Assembly (NCBI GenBank): GCA_013362805.1
Contig: JABFVL010000004.1
Coordinates: 200,034 to 264,033 of the forward strand
DNA length: 64,000 bases
Reading direction: 5' to 3'
From: Mycobacteriales bacterium
GTDB taxonomy: Bacteria; Actinomycetota; Actinomycetes; Mycobacteriales; QHCE01
Shown: piece by piece, positions 1 to 9,007 of the stretch
Layout of the letters: each line of letters opens with the position of its first letter
Numbering within the stretch: position 1 is the first letter of the stretch
Translations under genes and position numbers: made by a program
The notes under the pieces: model-generated
Seen by the model: only the letters and a program-made list of their open reading frames with translations
What the model was told of the DNA's origin: nothing
Databases searched by the model: none

Positions 1-1
1 C

Positions 2-319
2 GTCGCCGCGTGCGAGGCCCTAAGCGAAACGCTTCAAGATGCTCGAGCAGCCGACTTCGACGAACTCAAAGCGAAAACGGCCGAGTCGGGCAACGCCCAT
101 CAAGCCAAATGGGACGAACTGATGTCCGCGCAAGAACAAGCGCGCACCGAACACACCGCGACGCTGTCTGCAGCGCCTAGTCCGGAGGCTCCTCAAACAG
201 CCGTGACAACATCTCCGCGTGATTGGAGAACCCGCTATCAGGGGCCAGATTGGGGAAGCTCACCCGCTTCCCGGCCCCCAGGTCCATTTCAGCCGCCCTC
301 AGGTCGAATTTCTCCGTAA
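2..319 (+). CDS. C-terminal end of an unidentified protein (5' truncated by window edge)
   Basis: The reading frame is open from base 2 and ends with TAA at 317-319, so this is the last ~105 residues of a gene starting outside the window. The first ~55 residues are Ala/Glu/Lys/Gln-rich and look like an amphipathic or coiled helix (AACEALSETLQDARAADFDE). The last ~50 are a low-complexity tail rich in Pro, Ser and Gly. No catalytic motif is visible and I do not recognise the family. It converges on folD, with a perfect inverted repeat between them. Confidence 0.6.
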   Translation, partial: VAACEALSETLQDARAADFDELKAKTAESGNAHQAKWDELMSAQEQARTEHTATLSAAPSPEAPQTAVTTSPRDWRTRYQGPDWGSSPASRPPGPFQPPSGRISP

Positions 320-421
320 ATCAATTGAAGTTACTCGTCTCACACACTACGCATGAGCGCACGTAGACAGCCGTAGATCATCGACGCGCCAACACCCGAG
401 CCGCCGCAAGCTAAAGACGCA

Positions 422-450
422 TTCGCCAGCGCCCGAAGCGAGCTGGCGAA
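422..450. terminator. Inverted repeat between convergent genes
   Basis: TTCGCCAGC at 422-430 and GCTGGCGAA at 442-450 form a perfect 9-bp stem with an 11-nt loop. It lies between the end of the truncated + strand gene and the stop of folD on the - strand. No long T-run follows on either side, so it fits the tail-less stem-loops common in actinobacteria, probably acting in both directions. Confidence 0.5.
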
Positions 451-467
451 CTACATCCATTCTCGAA

Positions 468-1316
468 CTACGCAGCGCGTTCGGCGGCTTCAACCACGTT
501 GGTCAGCAACATCGCGCGCGTCATCGGGCCAACTCCGCCAGGCATCGGAGCCACAAATCCAGCGACATCCATCACCGCTGGGTCAACGTCACCCTTAAGC
601 CCCGCATCAGTGCGGGTGATACCCACATCGAGCACAGCGGCACCTGGCTTGACCATCTCGGGCTTCAACAAGCCGGGAACGCCAGCGGCTACCACCACAA
701 TGTCGGCGCGACGCGTGTGCGCGGCCGTGTCCTTCGTCGCTGTGTGGCACAAGGTCACCGTGGCGTTTTCGCTGCGTCGAGTCAACAACAAGCCCAACGG
801 GCGGCCAACTGTGATGCCCCGCCCAATCACCACTACCTCAGCCCCATCGAGTTCCACGCCGAAACGGCGCAACAACGCGACACACCCCCGAGGAGTGCAC
901 GGCAACGGCGCGTCCACGCCCAACACCAAACGCCCCAAGTTGATCGGGTGCAGCCCGTCAGCGTCCTTATTCGGATCGATCGACTCCAGAGCCCGCTGCT
1001 CGTCTAGGCCACGGGGCAAAGGAAGCTGCACGATATAGCCCGTGCACGCTGGGTCCGAATTCAGTTCAGCAATCGCGGCTTCAACATCGGCTTGCGAAGC
1101 GTCAGCGGGCAAATCCACCCGCAGACTCGCGATGCCTACCTCGGCGCAGTCACGATGCTTACCAGCGACATACGCACGCGAACCCGGGTCATCGCCCACC
1201 AACACTGTGCCGAGTCCGGGAGTGATGCCTTGGGCTTTAAGTTTGTCCACCCGCTCCCGCAGATCAGCTTTAATCTCGGTCGCGGTGGCCTTACCATCAA
1301 GAATCGTCGCTGTCAC
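468..1316 (-). CDS. folD: Bifunctional methylenetetrahydrofolate dehydrogenase / methenyltetrahydrofolate cyclohydrolase
   Basis: FolD interconverts 5,10-methylene-THF, 5,10-methenyl-THF and 10-formyl-THF in the cytosol, the latter feeding PurN and PurH encoded nearby. The 282-residue product has the family signatures in order: the catalytic region YVAGKHRDC (Tyr49, Lys53), GYIVQLPLP near 93, PCTPRGC near 137, the dinucleotide-binding segment [11 protein letters not shown] near 162, and [10 protein letters not shown] near the C-terminus. I chose the GTG at 1316 because homology begins there (VTATILDGK). A much longer open frame upstream would overlap the neighbouring gene and has unrelated sequence. 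An AG-rich stretch lies about 20 nt upstream, which is far for a ribosome site. Confidence 0.95.
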   Translation of the reverse strand: MTATILDGKATATEIKADLRERVDKLKAQGITPGLGTVLVGDDPGSRAYVAGKHRDCAEVGIASLRVDLPADASQADVEAAIAELNSDPACTGYIVQLPLPRGLDEQRALESIDPNKDADGLHPINLGRLVLGVDAPLPCTPRGCVALLRRFGVELDGAEVVVIGRGITVGRPLGLLLTRRSENATVTLCHTATKDTAAHTRRADIVVVAAGVPGLLKPEMVKPGAAVLDVGITRTDAGLKGDVDPAVMDVAGFVAPMPGGVGPMTRAMLLTNVVEAAERAA

Positions 1317-1401
1317 AGGCTCGATTCTTACATCCCACCTCCCGATTTCCCGAACCAGCCACAAACAACCCGGCAAATCGTGATCGTGAACACGCGACCA
1401 T

Positions 1402-2586
1402 TCAGGCAAGGTTCGCGAATGCGCGCACCGCCGCAATGCGCGGCTGTCGCACTTGTGGAGTGTCCAAAATGCTGCCTCGGGCATCACCCAGTTGATCGAC
1501 GATGAACTTTTCGGTGCGCTCGACAGCGGCTTCCAACAGCTGCCTGTGCACCTTGGCGAACGGCGCCCACACCACGGCGCCAGCACTGGGATCGAACTCC
1601 CAAAAGCCGACGACGCGGCCCCGGTCGATGATCAAATGATGCGGAAAATCTTTCAACTCACCCACGGGTTTGCCGTCCGGCAGCACGATACTCAAATCTT
1701 GCGGCGCCACAATGCCAGTGATGTCGCGTCGCAACAGGGCGAGGGCATCTATCCAACTCACCAACGAATAACTCGGGTCTTTCGGCGCGACATACGACTC
1801 AAATTCGTCCAAAAGTTCCGGCAACAGCCACAAACCTGGCTCCACCTCGCGCGCGTCCAACATGGATACCGCCGCCCGCAATGCCCGGGTACCAAAACCA
1901 GTAAACCAGCGCATATGGTCAATGCCAGCTGGGCCCGTCCAACTCAAATATCTACGTACCAGCTCAACATGCGCTTGCTCATCCGAGCCGACATCAGTTG
2001 GTGGATCGTCCCATGCCATGTACGTCAGCCTGGTGGAATCAAGACGCCCATCGGCGGGAACCCGACGAATCGTGCCCCGCTCCTGCAACAAACCCAACAC
2101 CACCGGCAACGGCGAAGCCAAACCCGCCTTACGCCCAGCCACGCCGAAACTTTGAATCTTGTCGCCCAAACGCTCCCGCAACTGGTTCGCGTCCAGCGGC
2201 TCGCCAGCGTGTTCCAGTTCCTTACGGACAGTTTCACACAACTGTTCGATCTCGATCGAAGAAAAGCCCAGCTTGCCGGCTTGCCGCACCTCGCCCCGGC
2301 TAGCACCGCGCCCCACCTGCAGCGCGAGCCCAAAATCCGGGGCTGGCACGACATAGGTGGCACCACGCGCCGAAGGCAACTCGTGGATATCCAACCTGGC
2401 CAACGCGTTATCGACCGATGCGCGGGAACATCCAGCACGCGAGAATAGGGTCAAGTAAGTGTTAGCCCCGCCCAAGGAGCGGGCCCAACCCGAACGTTCC
2501 AGTACCTCGGGGCAGGTGGCGCCCATCAAAGAACCATCTAGGCCCTGCCGGTGCCACCACCACGCTCTGAGCTTTATGGCGCCCAT
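1402..2586 (-). CDS. Winged-helix DNA-binding protein, AlkZ/YcaQ-like (HTH_42) family
   Basis: The 394-residue protein begins [20 protein letters not shown] and continues [14 protein letters not shown] and [19 protein letters not shown]. This is the typical N-terminal pattern of actinobacterial proteins of PF06224, related to the YcaQ/AlkZ DNA glycosylases that excise alkylated bases or unhook interstrand crosslinks. The known family is built of tandem winged helices. I cannot identify the catalytic Gln motif of true AlkZ with certainty, so glycosylase activity is inference; DNA binding is more likely. The start is the ATG at 2584-2586. The stop lies 85 nt upstream of folD on the same strand, so cotranscription is possible. 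Confidence 0.75.
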   Translation of the reverse strand: MGAIKLRAWWWHRQGLDGSLMGATCPEVLERSGWARSLGGANTYLTLFSRAGCSRASVDNALARLDIHELPSARGATYVVPAPDFGLALQVGRGASRGEVRQAGKLGFSSIEIEQLCETVRKELEHAGEPLDANQLRERLGDKIQSFGVAGRKAGLASPLPVVLGLLQERGTIRRVPADGRLDSTRLTYMAWDDPPTDVGSDEQAHVELVRRYLSWTGPAGIDHMRWFTGFGTRALRAAVSMLDAREVEPGLWLLPELLDEFESYVAPKDPSYSLVSWIDALALLRRDITGIVAPQDLSIVLPDGKPVGELKDFPHHLIIDRGRVVGFWEFDPSAGAVVWAPFAKVHRQLLEAAVERTEKFIVDQLGDARGSILDTPQVRQPRIAAVRAFANLA

Positions 2587-2620
2587 GCCTTGACGATAAC
2601 TCCGATAGGCGCCAACGCAA

Positions 2621-4165
2621 CTAGTGGAAGAAGTGCCTGGTTCCGGTGAGGTACATGGTGATTCCAGCCTCTTTAGCCGCGGCGATCACTTCTTCGTCAC
2701 GCACACTGCCTCCGGGCTGCACCACCGCACGCACACCCGCCTCGATCAGCACAGCGAGCCCGTCAGCGAACGGGAAAAAAGCGTCAGAGGCGGCAAATGA
2801 GCCCGTTGCCCGCTCACCCGCGCGGGATACCGCCAAGCGGGCTGAATCCACCCGATTTACCTGCCCCATGCCAACCCCTACTGTGGCACCGTCGGCGGCC
2901 AACAAAATGGCGTTCGACTTCACGGCCCGACACGCGCGCCACGCGAATTCGAGGTCCGAAAGCTCGGCGGCGTCCAGCGCCTCACCAGCCGCCAGCTGCC
3001 AGGACGCCGCGCTGTCGCCGTCAGCATCGAGCGCGTCAGCGGTTTGCGCCAATGTGCCGCCGCTGATTGGCCGCAACTCAACGCCCTTGTTCAGGCGAGG
3101 GGCCGCGGTGAGAAGGCGAAGGTTCTTTTTCGCGCTGAGCAGCTCAAAGGCTTCGTCTTCGAAACTCGGGGCGATGATTACTTCAGTGAAGATCTCGCTG
3201 AGCTGTTGAGCCATCTCAAGGCTGACTGGTCGGTTAGTGGCGATCACGCCGCCATATGCCGAAACAGGGTCACACGCGTGTGCTTTTCGGTGTGCTTCGG
3301 CAATGTTTTCACCAATCGCGATGCCGCAGGGGTTCGCGTGTTTAATGATCGCCACACAGGGCCGCTCGAAGTCGTATGCGGTGCGGTATGCGGCGTCCCC
3401 GTCAACATAGTTGTTGTAGGACATGGCTTTACCGTGTAGTTGATCGGCCTGCGCGATGCCGTTCACGGCGTCGCGGTCGATGTACAGCGCGGCCGCTTGG
3501 TGTGGGTTTTCCCCATAACGCAGCACTTCAGCGCGCTCCAAGGCCACTCCGGCGAAGGGCGGCCAGTGGTCGGCGGCGGCCGCGTCGGTGTCGGTGCGGC
3601 TGAACCACGATGCCACCGCGACGTCGTAGGCGGCGGTGTGCGCGAAAGCCTTGCCCGCGAGTTTGCGGCGGGCTTCCAGGTTGAAGCCGTCAAGTGATCC
3701 GAGCACGGCGGCATAGTCGTTGGGGTCTACGACCACAGTGACGTTCGCGTGGTTTTTCGCACTGGCACGAACCATGGCGGGACCGCCAATGTCGATCTGT
3801 TCGATGACCGCGTCGTGTTCGGCACCACTGGCGACGGTTTCCCGGAACGGGTACAGGTTCACAACCACCAGGTCGAACGGTGCGATGTCGAGTTCTGCGA
3901 GTTGCTGCACGTGCTCGGGGTTACGCCGATCGGCCAGAATGCCAGCGTGAATGCGAGGGTGCAGGGTTTTCACGCGACCATCGAGGCATTCAGCGAAACC
4001 CGTGACGTCGGCGACTGGCGTCACCGGCACACCCAGTTCCTTGATACGCGCCGCGGTGGAACCGGTCGACACGATCTCCACTCCGGCGGCGTTGAGCCCT
4101 TGAGCAAGCTCGGCGAGTCCGGTCTTGTCGTAGACGCTAATGAGGGCGCGGGCTATGCCGGTCAT
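2621..4165 (-). CDS. purH: Bifunctional AICAR transformylase / IMP cyclohydrolase
   Basis: PurH carries out the last two steps of de novo purine synthesis (AICAR to FAICAR to IMP), using 10-formyl-THF. The 514-residue length matches the family. The N-terminal IMP cyclohydrolase (MGS-like) domain is seen in [25 protein letters not shown] and [18 protein letters not shown]. The transformylase domain has the catalytic KHANPCG motif around residue 275, and the protein ends with the hallmark [10 protein letters not shown]. Its ATG (4163-4165) overlaps the purN stop in an ATGA arrangement, so translation is probably coupled and the purN-purH stoichiometry fixed. Confidence 0.97.
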   Translation of the reverse strand: MTGIARALISVYDKTGLAELAQGLNAAGVEIVSTGSTAARIKELGVPVTPVADVTGFAECLDGRVKTLHPRIHAGILADRRNPEHVQQLAELDIAPFDLVVVNLYPFRETVASGAEHDAVIEQIDIGGPAMVRASAKNHANVTVVVDPNDYAAVLGSLDGFNLEARRKLAGKAFAHTAAYDVAVASWFSRTDTDAAAADHWPPFAGVALERAEVLRYGENPHQAAALYIDRDAVNGIAQADQLHGKAMSYNNYVDGDAAYRTAYDFERPCVAIIKHANPCGIAIGENIAEAHRKAHACDPVSAYGGVIATNRPVSLEMAQQLSEIFTEVIIAPSFEDEAFELLSAKKNLRLLTAAPRLNKGVELRPISGGTLAQTADALDADGDSAASWQLAAGEALDAAELSDLEFAWRACRAVKSNAILLAADGATVGVGMGQVNRVDSARLAVSRAGERATGSFAASDAFFPFADGLAVLIEAGVRAVVQPGGSVRDEEVIAAAKEAGITMYLTGTRHFFH

Positions 4166-4758
4166 GGCGTGGATGCCTTTCTCTTCAACGGGATTGAGCC
4201 GTCGGCGATGCCTCGCACCACCGTCACGAGCAGTTCTCGTTCTTGAACTTTGATGCGTTCGTGCAGCGTATCGACTGTGTCGTCAGGTAGGACGGGCACG
4301 ACCCGTTGATCCAGTACCTGCCCGGTGTCTACGCCGCTGTCGATGATGAACAGGGTGCATCCGGTGAACCGGACCCCATAGTTGAGCGCGTCTTGCGGGG
4401 CGTGGATGCCGGGGAACGCGGGGAGCAGCGAGGGGTGCGTGTTGATCGCGCGCTGATCGAAATTGGCCAGGAAATGGGGGCCGAATAGTTTGAGGAATCC
4501 GGCGGATACCACCAAGTCGGGCTGGTATTCACGCACGGTTTCGGTGAGCGCTTTGTCCCACTGTTCGCGGGTGTCGAAGTCGCTGAGCTTGTGAACGAAG
4601 GTGTCTATGCCAGCGGCCTTCGCGCGGTCGAGCCCGGCGATGCCCGGTCGATCCGCACCGACAGCGGCAATGGTGACTCCGTATTTCGGATCGGCGCTCG
4701 CCTCGATAAGTGCCTGCAGCAGAGTGCCAGAACCGGAGATGAGGACGACGATACGCAC
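4162..4758 (-). CDS. purN: Phosphoribosylglycinamide formyltransferase (GART)
   Basis: PurN formylates GAR with 10-formyl-THF, the third step of purine synthesis. The 198-residue product starts [20 protein letters not shown] (phosphate-binding glycine loop). It carries [13 protein letters not shown], containing the catalytic Asn and His, and the downstream Asp in [10 protein letters not shown] chose the GTG at 4758, where homology begins. A possible -10 element TACAGT ends 6 nt upstream of it and there is no Shine-Dalgarno, so leaderless initiation is likely. A start at 4818 would add 20 non-conserved residues. It forms an operon with purH through a 4-nt overlap, next to perM as in M. tuberculosis Rv0955-Rv0957. 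Confidence 0.95.
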   Translation of the reverse strand: MRIVVLISGSGTLLQALIEASADPKYGVTIAAVGADRPGIAGLDRAKAAGIDTFVHKLSDFDTREQWDKALTETVREYQPDLVVSAGFLKLFGPHFLANFDQRAINTHPSLLPAFPGIHAPQDALNYGVRFTGCTLFIIDSGVDTGQVLDQRVVPVLPDDTVDTLHERIKVQERELLVTVVRGIADGSIPLKRKASTP

Positions 4759-4917
4759 GTATGCACTGTATCGGGCAATGCTTTCTATGCGACGCGCGAG
4801 GCTCATTCCCAACGACACGCCAAAACAATGTGACTATTGAGAATTAATCGTCTATTACGGACGCGTCGTAAGTCATGGGCAGGCGCCCCAGGGGTCGCGC
4901 CTGCGAAAGGGGGAACC

Positions 4918-5544
4918 GTGACAACCGTGCCACCACCTGGCGACAGGCCGGAAGATAAGCCGGAAAACACACCGGGCTACCAGCCGCCACCCGGGAACAC
5001 GCCAGGAGGCGAGCCGCCACACACACCCGGCATGCCGGCCGGTGGAGAAGTGCCCGGCTACCAGGGGCCCACCCCGAGCACACCGCCGGGAGCGGAACCA
5101 CCACGGTACGAGCCGCCCTCGTATACGCCACCGGCAAATCAGCCGCCACAAGGCGGATACAACGAGCCATCACCAGCCGGGCCGCCACCACCCATCACAC
5201 CCATGGGCGGCGGTCCACCCAGCGGGCAATGGTCCGGGCGCCATGCCGCCGACAGAGTCGACAAGCTCAGCTGGATCTCGTTGGGGCTCGGCGCCTTCTC
5301 GGTGATTTGCTGCTGTTGCTGCTACTCCGGCTTCTGGGCGGGCATCCCGGCCATCATCACCGGTATCCTGGGGCTCAAAAAACAGCCCACTGGCAAGGGC
5401 CGCACAATCGCGATGATCGGCATCATTCTTGGTGTCATCGGTGTCATCCTGGCAATTTGGTCCATCGCCGCCGGACAATCCTCAACAGACTGCGACGACT
5501 GGCCAGAAGGCGACTTCCGCGACTGGTGTGAAGACAACAACTAA
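4918..5544 (+). CDS. Proline-rich DUF4190-type membrane protein
   Basis: The 208-residue protein has a ~110-residue cytoplasmic, Pro/Gly/Glu-rich repetitive head (repeated PGxxP, EPPxY and TPxxPP units). Two membrane helices follow at about 117-153 and 163-186 joined by a short basic loop, then a short acidic tail containing two Cys. The first helix carries the run CCCCC at 131-135, which is striking. The two-helix unit with GILGLKK in the loop is typical of DUF4190 proteins, whose function is unknown. The start is the GTG at 4918, preceded by AAAGGGGGAACC as ribosome site. A longer frame from 4837 lacks such support. It is divergent from purN and convergent with perM. Confidence 0.75.
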   Translation: MTTVPPPGDRPEDKPENTPGYQPPPGNTPGGEPPHTPGMPAGGEVPGYQGPTPSTPPGAEPPRYEPPSYTPPANQPPQGGYNEPSPAGPPPPITPMGGGPPSGQWSGRHAADRVDKLSWISLGLGAFSVICCCCCYSGFWAGIPAIITGILGLKKQPTGKGRTIAMIGIILGVIGVILAIWSIAAGQSSTDCDDWPEGDFRDWCEDNN

Positions 5545-5549
5545 CTGGA

Positions 5550-6998
5550 TTACTCGACCGGCTTCGGCATGGCGGACTTCTCGTCCCCAGCCGGAGCCGG
5601 CTCTTTTACGTCCACGGTTCCGCCAACCTCAGGTTTAGCTGAGGGCTCGGGAGCTTCCGAGGGATCGGACATGGCTCGCTCGGGGGTGGGCCCCCGCTGC
5701 GGATCTGGCGACGCCTCGGATGTGACTTGCTGTTCCGGCTCTGCGCGAGGAGCGGGAACGACCGACACCGGAGCCACCTCATCGGCGGGCTTCACGGCCG
5801 AGCGGCGAGGCCTCAACCGCCAAATCACACAACCGATCAGTGAACTGACACCCACTACGAGCGCCGTCATCAACGTCACCCGCCAAGCACTCGGGCCCAC
5901 CGTGCTCAACCGTTCCGCGCCCAACGGCCCACCCGCTGCGAACGCCAGCAGCCCATGCAACGCGCTCGTCACAATCGCCGCCACCAGCGCCGCGCCCACC
6001 GCATCAAGCCACGACACGTCAGCGGTGCGACGAGCCACCATCACTCCACTCACGAGCCCGATCAGTACCGGCACCGCTAGCACGGCATACGCGAACCCGC
6101 CGAGATCACCACTGGGCAATCCCGCCAGCAAGGGGAATGTCGGAATCGGGCCAATCTCGACCTCGAACGGACTCACCCGGGTGTCAGCACCGAGCGCGAA
6201 ACCACTGCCCACCACATAGGCGCAGCACCACAACAAAACGGTCGGGGCATACAGCAGACACAAAACGAAAAGCCCGATGCCGCCGACCACTCCAGGGCTA
6301 CCAGCGGTAAATATCGAGCGTAGACGTGATTCCTCGCTGAGAACACTCGCGATCATCAACAGCGCCCCGACAGTACCGATAGCGGCCATGCTCGCCGCAC
6401 CACAACTCGCGCCCACCCGCAGCCACAGCGGAAAACCTCGCCACAACTTCAAATCCCAGTCGCCCACCCGCGAAGCGCCATAGCCAGCGGTGATAAACGC
6501 GACGGCGCCGCACGCGGGGCCGGCCCACCACAGCGCGGCATGAGTGTCACCAAGGCGGGCATATATCGCCACGCCCGTGCCCAACAAGCCATAACAGACC
6601 GCCACCGCGACGGCGACTCGCAACACATCGCCCCGGCGCACCGCGCCAATCGCCCGTGCGGTGCCGGTGCCAGCAAGCACCAGCCGCCAACAAATCAGAG
6701 CCGTCCACAACAGTGGCGCCAACCCGATCTTTACGCCGTCGGCCATCGGCAATTGAACGCCGTGCCCGAGCAACCAACCATTGAGTCCGACTTTCACAGC
6801 GCTAGTCAGCGGGGCTGTTGATCGGCTGTCCGCACCCCACACCAACACTGTCACCATCACCATGGGGGCGGCGGACACAAGCGCGGCCCACAGTGAACTC
6901 ACCCCCGCGGCGATGAAAAGCGGAACTGGTCTTCGTTTAGAGGGCGCGGCGGGCCGAAGTGGAGCGGAACGGGCGGTGGCGTGAAACGAGCGAGGCAC
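5550..6998 (-). CDS. perM: PerM-type cell-division-associated membrane protein (DUF6350)
   Basis: This is a 482-residue integral membrane protein with roughly ten hydrophobic segments between residues 25 and 400, followed by a cytoplasmic Pro/Glu/Ala-rich tail of ~80 residues. The composition and its place next to purN-purH match PerM (Rv0955) of M. tuberculosis, needed for division and persistence through FtsB. No enzymatic motif is expected. The GTG at 6998 is used as start, without a clear ribosome site. On its upstream side, where sucD sits in related genomes, lies an accessory segment of about 7.7 kb. Confidence 0.75.
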   Translation of the reverse strand: MPRSFHATARSAPLRPAAPSKRRPVPLFIAAGVSSLWAALVSAAPMVMVTVLVWGADSRSTAPLTSAVKVGLNGWLLGHGVQLPMADGVKIGLAPLLWTALICWRLVLAGTGTARAIGAVRRGDVLRVAVAVAVCYGLLGTGVAIYARLGDTHAALWWAGPACGAVAFITAGYGASRVGDWDLKLWRGFPLWLRVGASCGAASMAAIGTVGALLMIASVLSEESRLRSIFTAGSPGVVGGIGLFVLCLLYAPTVLLWCCAYVVGSGFALGADTRVSPFEVEIGPIPTFPLLAGLPSGDLGGFAYAVLAVPVLIGLVSGVMVARRTADVSWLDAVGAALVAAIVTSALHGLLAFAAGGPLGAERLSTVGPSAWRVTLMTALVVGVSSLIGCVIWRLRPRRSAVKPADEVAPVSVVPAPRAEPEQQVTSEASPDPQRGPTPERAMSDPSEAPEPSAKPEVGGTVDVKEPAPAGDEKSAMPKPVE

Positions 6999-7243
6999 GT
7001 CACGACCGTAGCCGGTCAGCGCTTATCTCGCGGAAAGCGACTACACGCCTGACCAATAATTCCTTTGGCGGTTGCGAGGCAGATGGACGCCTGCGCGGTT
7101 CAAGGCTAGGGAACTTCGGCAGGGGCTAACTCATCGCCTGTAATCGCGCCACCGCCCAGAAGCCTGCCTCGTGAATGTTTGCTGGGTGCGAATGGAGGAC
7201 CATTTGAATTCCGCTACGAACTTGTGAGTGAGGCCAAGCTACT
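6999..7243. other. Intergenic gap upstream of perM
   Basis: This 245-base stretch between perM and the accessory GNAT gene holds no convincing ORF, tRNA or strong hairpin. It marks the left edge of the segment inserted between perM and sucD. No direct repeat or attachment site could be recognised by eye. Confidence 0.4.
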
Positions 7244-7792
7244 TCAAGCAGGGGTGATCTCGGTAATTTGGGTTGCTAGGTGGGGTTGCGGTTCAGCTCT
7301 ACGAGCCAGCGCATAGGCGGTGACGCCTTGACGTTCCACGGTGCGTACAACGGCCCAGCCTTGTACATCCTCGTAATAGCGCACAAGTTTTGGGTATGGG
7401 CCGGTGCCACGTCGCACCCAGATTTTCCCATTCCGAGCCGCGTAGTCCAGCGCCCACCAGGCAATCAGGCTGCCTATTTTCTGACCAGCATATGCCGGGT
7501 CGGTGTAGGTGGTTGCGAGGAAGAAAGCAGGCTCTGCGCGCTCTTCCTCGCTCCAACACCAGGCCGGGCTTTCCTCAAACAGGCTGGTTGAGCCTACGAT
7601 TTTTCTGTCCTGATTCAGCATCGTCCATGTTGGTGAAATGGGATCTCCCGCTTGCCCAGCGATTGACTCAGCTCGCTCACCCCATCCTTCCCACCCCGAC
7701 AATCCCTTGTCTCGCATCCAGGCGCTACGAGCCCGCAGAATGTTGGTGAGGTCTTCTCTATCAGCGAGCACCGATGGACGCATGTAATACAT
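7244..7792 (-). CDS. GNAT-family N-acetyltransferase
   Basis: The 182-residue protein begins MYYMRPSVLADREDLTNILRARSAW, the usual first strand and helix of a GNAT fold. It has a central strand FFLATTYTDPAYAGQKIGSLIAWWAL in which AGQKIGS corresponds to the acetyl-CoA pyrophosphate loop, and a C-terminal YYEDVQGW segment. The substrate cannot be predicted. The start at 7792 is preceded by AAAGGGAG at good spacing. A frame open to 7876 would add 28 residues without support. It is the last gene of a - strand run beginning near 8627 in the accessory segment. Confidence 0.75.
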   Translation of the reverse strand: MYYMRPSVLADREDLTNILRARSAWMRDKGLSGWEGWGERAESIAGQAGDPISPTWTMLNQDRKIVGSTSLFEESPAWCWSEEERAEPAFFLATTYTDPAYAGQKIGSLIAWWALDYAARNGKIWVRRGTGPYPKLVRYYEDVQGWAVVRTVERQGVTAYALARRAEPQPHLATQITEITPA

Positions 7793-7938
7793 ATGTCTCC
7801 CTTTGGAAGCGGCCACTCTACGACAAAATTCAATCGCTAGCCGTACACGCTCAGGGTTATTTGCATTGCCATTCACCGAAATTTATTAGCGCTGGCACGG
7901 TAGCGAGGTGCCGAGCGAACAAGAACGGTGAGCGACCG

Positions 7939-8460
7939 TTAGATGGGGTTCAAGAGGTGCGGCCAGCACACAACTTGGTTTCCAAGTCCATCAAAGTAGA
8001 ACTCGAACGCGATTTGCGGCCCGTGATCGTTGCCGCTCGCGCATGACGCGCAACACGCACCAGGCGTGGCAAGGCGAATGGCCCCTTGCCCAAAGCGTTC
8101 CCATTGCCGACGAGATCTCTCCCGCCAACAGATAGCCATCGCGACACGGTAAAACGTTTCTTGCCAATACTGTGTAAACGAAGAACTGCTCCCGCTGCCC
8201 CCGTCGTCAGATACGGAGCGAGCTAGGGCGCTGAGCGGTCCTTCCGGATCGGAAGGGCGCGGTGGCTGCACACCATAAAGACCGGCGAGCTCTGCCCTTG
8301 CGTCACGAAATGGGCGGCAGGGAAATAGCTCCCCGCACATTACGCAACCTCGCTCTGACGGCCCACTACGAGTGGGCTGATGTTGACCTAGTCGCGCTTT
8401 TATTCTCGCGATGTCACGACTCTTGGCTTCGTCGAATTCCGCCGACAGTTCCGGCGTCAT
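7939..8460 (-). CDS. Hypothetical Cys-containing protein
   Basis: From the ATG at 8460 the product is 173 residues, starting MTPELSAEFDEAKSRDIARI. It has a CVMCGELFPC motif near residue 37 and a second Cys cluster (CCASC) near 140, which could bind zinc. The middle is Ser/Gly-rich and the end is hydrophobic/aromatic (FEFYFDGLGNQVVCWPHLL). I do not recognise a family. The frame is open further upstream to 8736, but that part runs through a hairpin and an apparent separate small ORF, so the shorter start is preferred; no good ribosome site decides it. It is divergent from the XRE-TPR regulator. Confidence 0.45.
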   Translation of the reverse strand: MTPELSAEFDEAKSRDIARIKARLGQHQPTRSGPSERGCVMCGELFPCRPFRDARAELAGLYGVQPPRPSDPEGPLSALARSVSDDGGSGSSSSFTQYWQETFYRVAMAICWRERSRRQWERFGQGAIRLATPGACCASCASGNDHGPQIAFEFYFDGLGNQVVCWPHLLNPI

Positions 8461-8477
8461 CCTGCGCACTGTTGGTT

Positions 8478-8627
8478 TTACCCGCCCAACCGCTCGGCCA
8501 CTTGCACGGCAGGGGCTCGAGACACTATCTGGACGGGAGGGAAGAACTTTGCCGCCGTATCGGCGCGAACGAAGCCACTGCCAGCCCGCCCTAACCATGG
8601 CCGGCACCATTTTTGCAGCATCCCCAT
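8478..8627 (-). CDS. Possible 49-aa basic mini-protein upstream of the Cys-containing gene
   Basis: The frame reads MGMLQKWCRPWLGRAG, continues with an aromatic stretch (AAKFFPPVQIV) and ends VAERLGG with TAA at 8478, 17 nt before the ATG at 8460. Spacing and composition suggest a small first cistron of the same transcript. It is too short for the usual gene finders and has no recognised homologue; no strong ribosome site is seen. It may be a non-coding open frame. Confidence 0.3.
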   Translation of the reverse strand: MGMLQKWCRPWLGRAGSGFVRADTAAKFFPPVQIVSRAPAVQVAERLGG

Positions 8628-8700
8628 AGAACGGTCGCAAATATGCGCTTATCCTTGTCACTGCATCGCCTCTCAATTCAGCGTTGGTGGTCGATGTAAT

Positions 8701-8735
8701 TGCCCCGAACTGAGCCACTAACTCGGTTCGGGGCA
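8701..8735. terminator. 14-bp stem-loop in the divergent intergenic region
   Basis: TGCCCCGAACTGAG, a 7-nt loop (CCACTAA) and CTCGGTTCGGGGCA form a stem with 13 of 14 pairs. On the - strand it follows a short open frame ending at 8745, so it may be that frame's terminator. No T-run follows. Confidence 0.5.
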
Positions 8736-8744
8736 CCTTCGTGT

Positions 8745-8906
8745 CTAGGCGTCTTCGGAATCATCACCTCGTATTGGAAAGGTCGACCAGCACACATCTG
8801 TGCCGGGGATGGCCACGGTGTAGGTGTTGGGGAAGGCCGTGATCTCAACGCTGACCAAGTTTGGGACTGCGATGAAGATCCGCTGACATCGACGTTGACA
8901 TTAGGG
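8745..8906 (-). other. Unassigned short open frame, possibly a gene remnant
   Basis: An open frame without ATG ends at the TAG at 8745. Its last 37 residues after a TTG at 8858 look protein-like: VSVEITAFPNTYTVAIPGTD followed by VCWSTFPIRGDDSEDA. It sits directly before the 8701-8735 hairpin, as a real gene end would. It may be a decayed 3' end; no start or family can be assigned. Confidence 0.2.
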
Positions 8907-9007
8907 ACTTAACGACCGTCTAAGTTGCACAGAAGTTTCACAACAAGTGCCACTCATCCATACATATGAGACGCTGAAATGACGAGCGCATGATGGGACA
9001 AAGGACT

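Noticed and set aside
1453-2448. 331-codon + strand open frame opposite the AlkZ-like gene
   Set aside because: It lies fully antisense to a recognisable gene, has no ribosome site, and its product is Gln/His/Arg-rich, typical of the reverse complement of a GC-rich gene.
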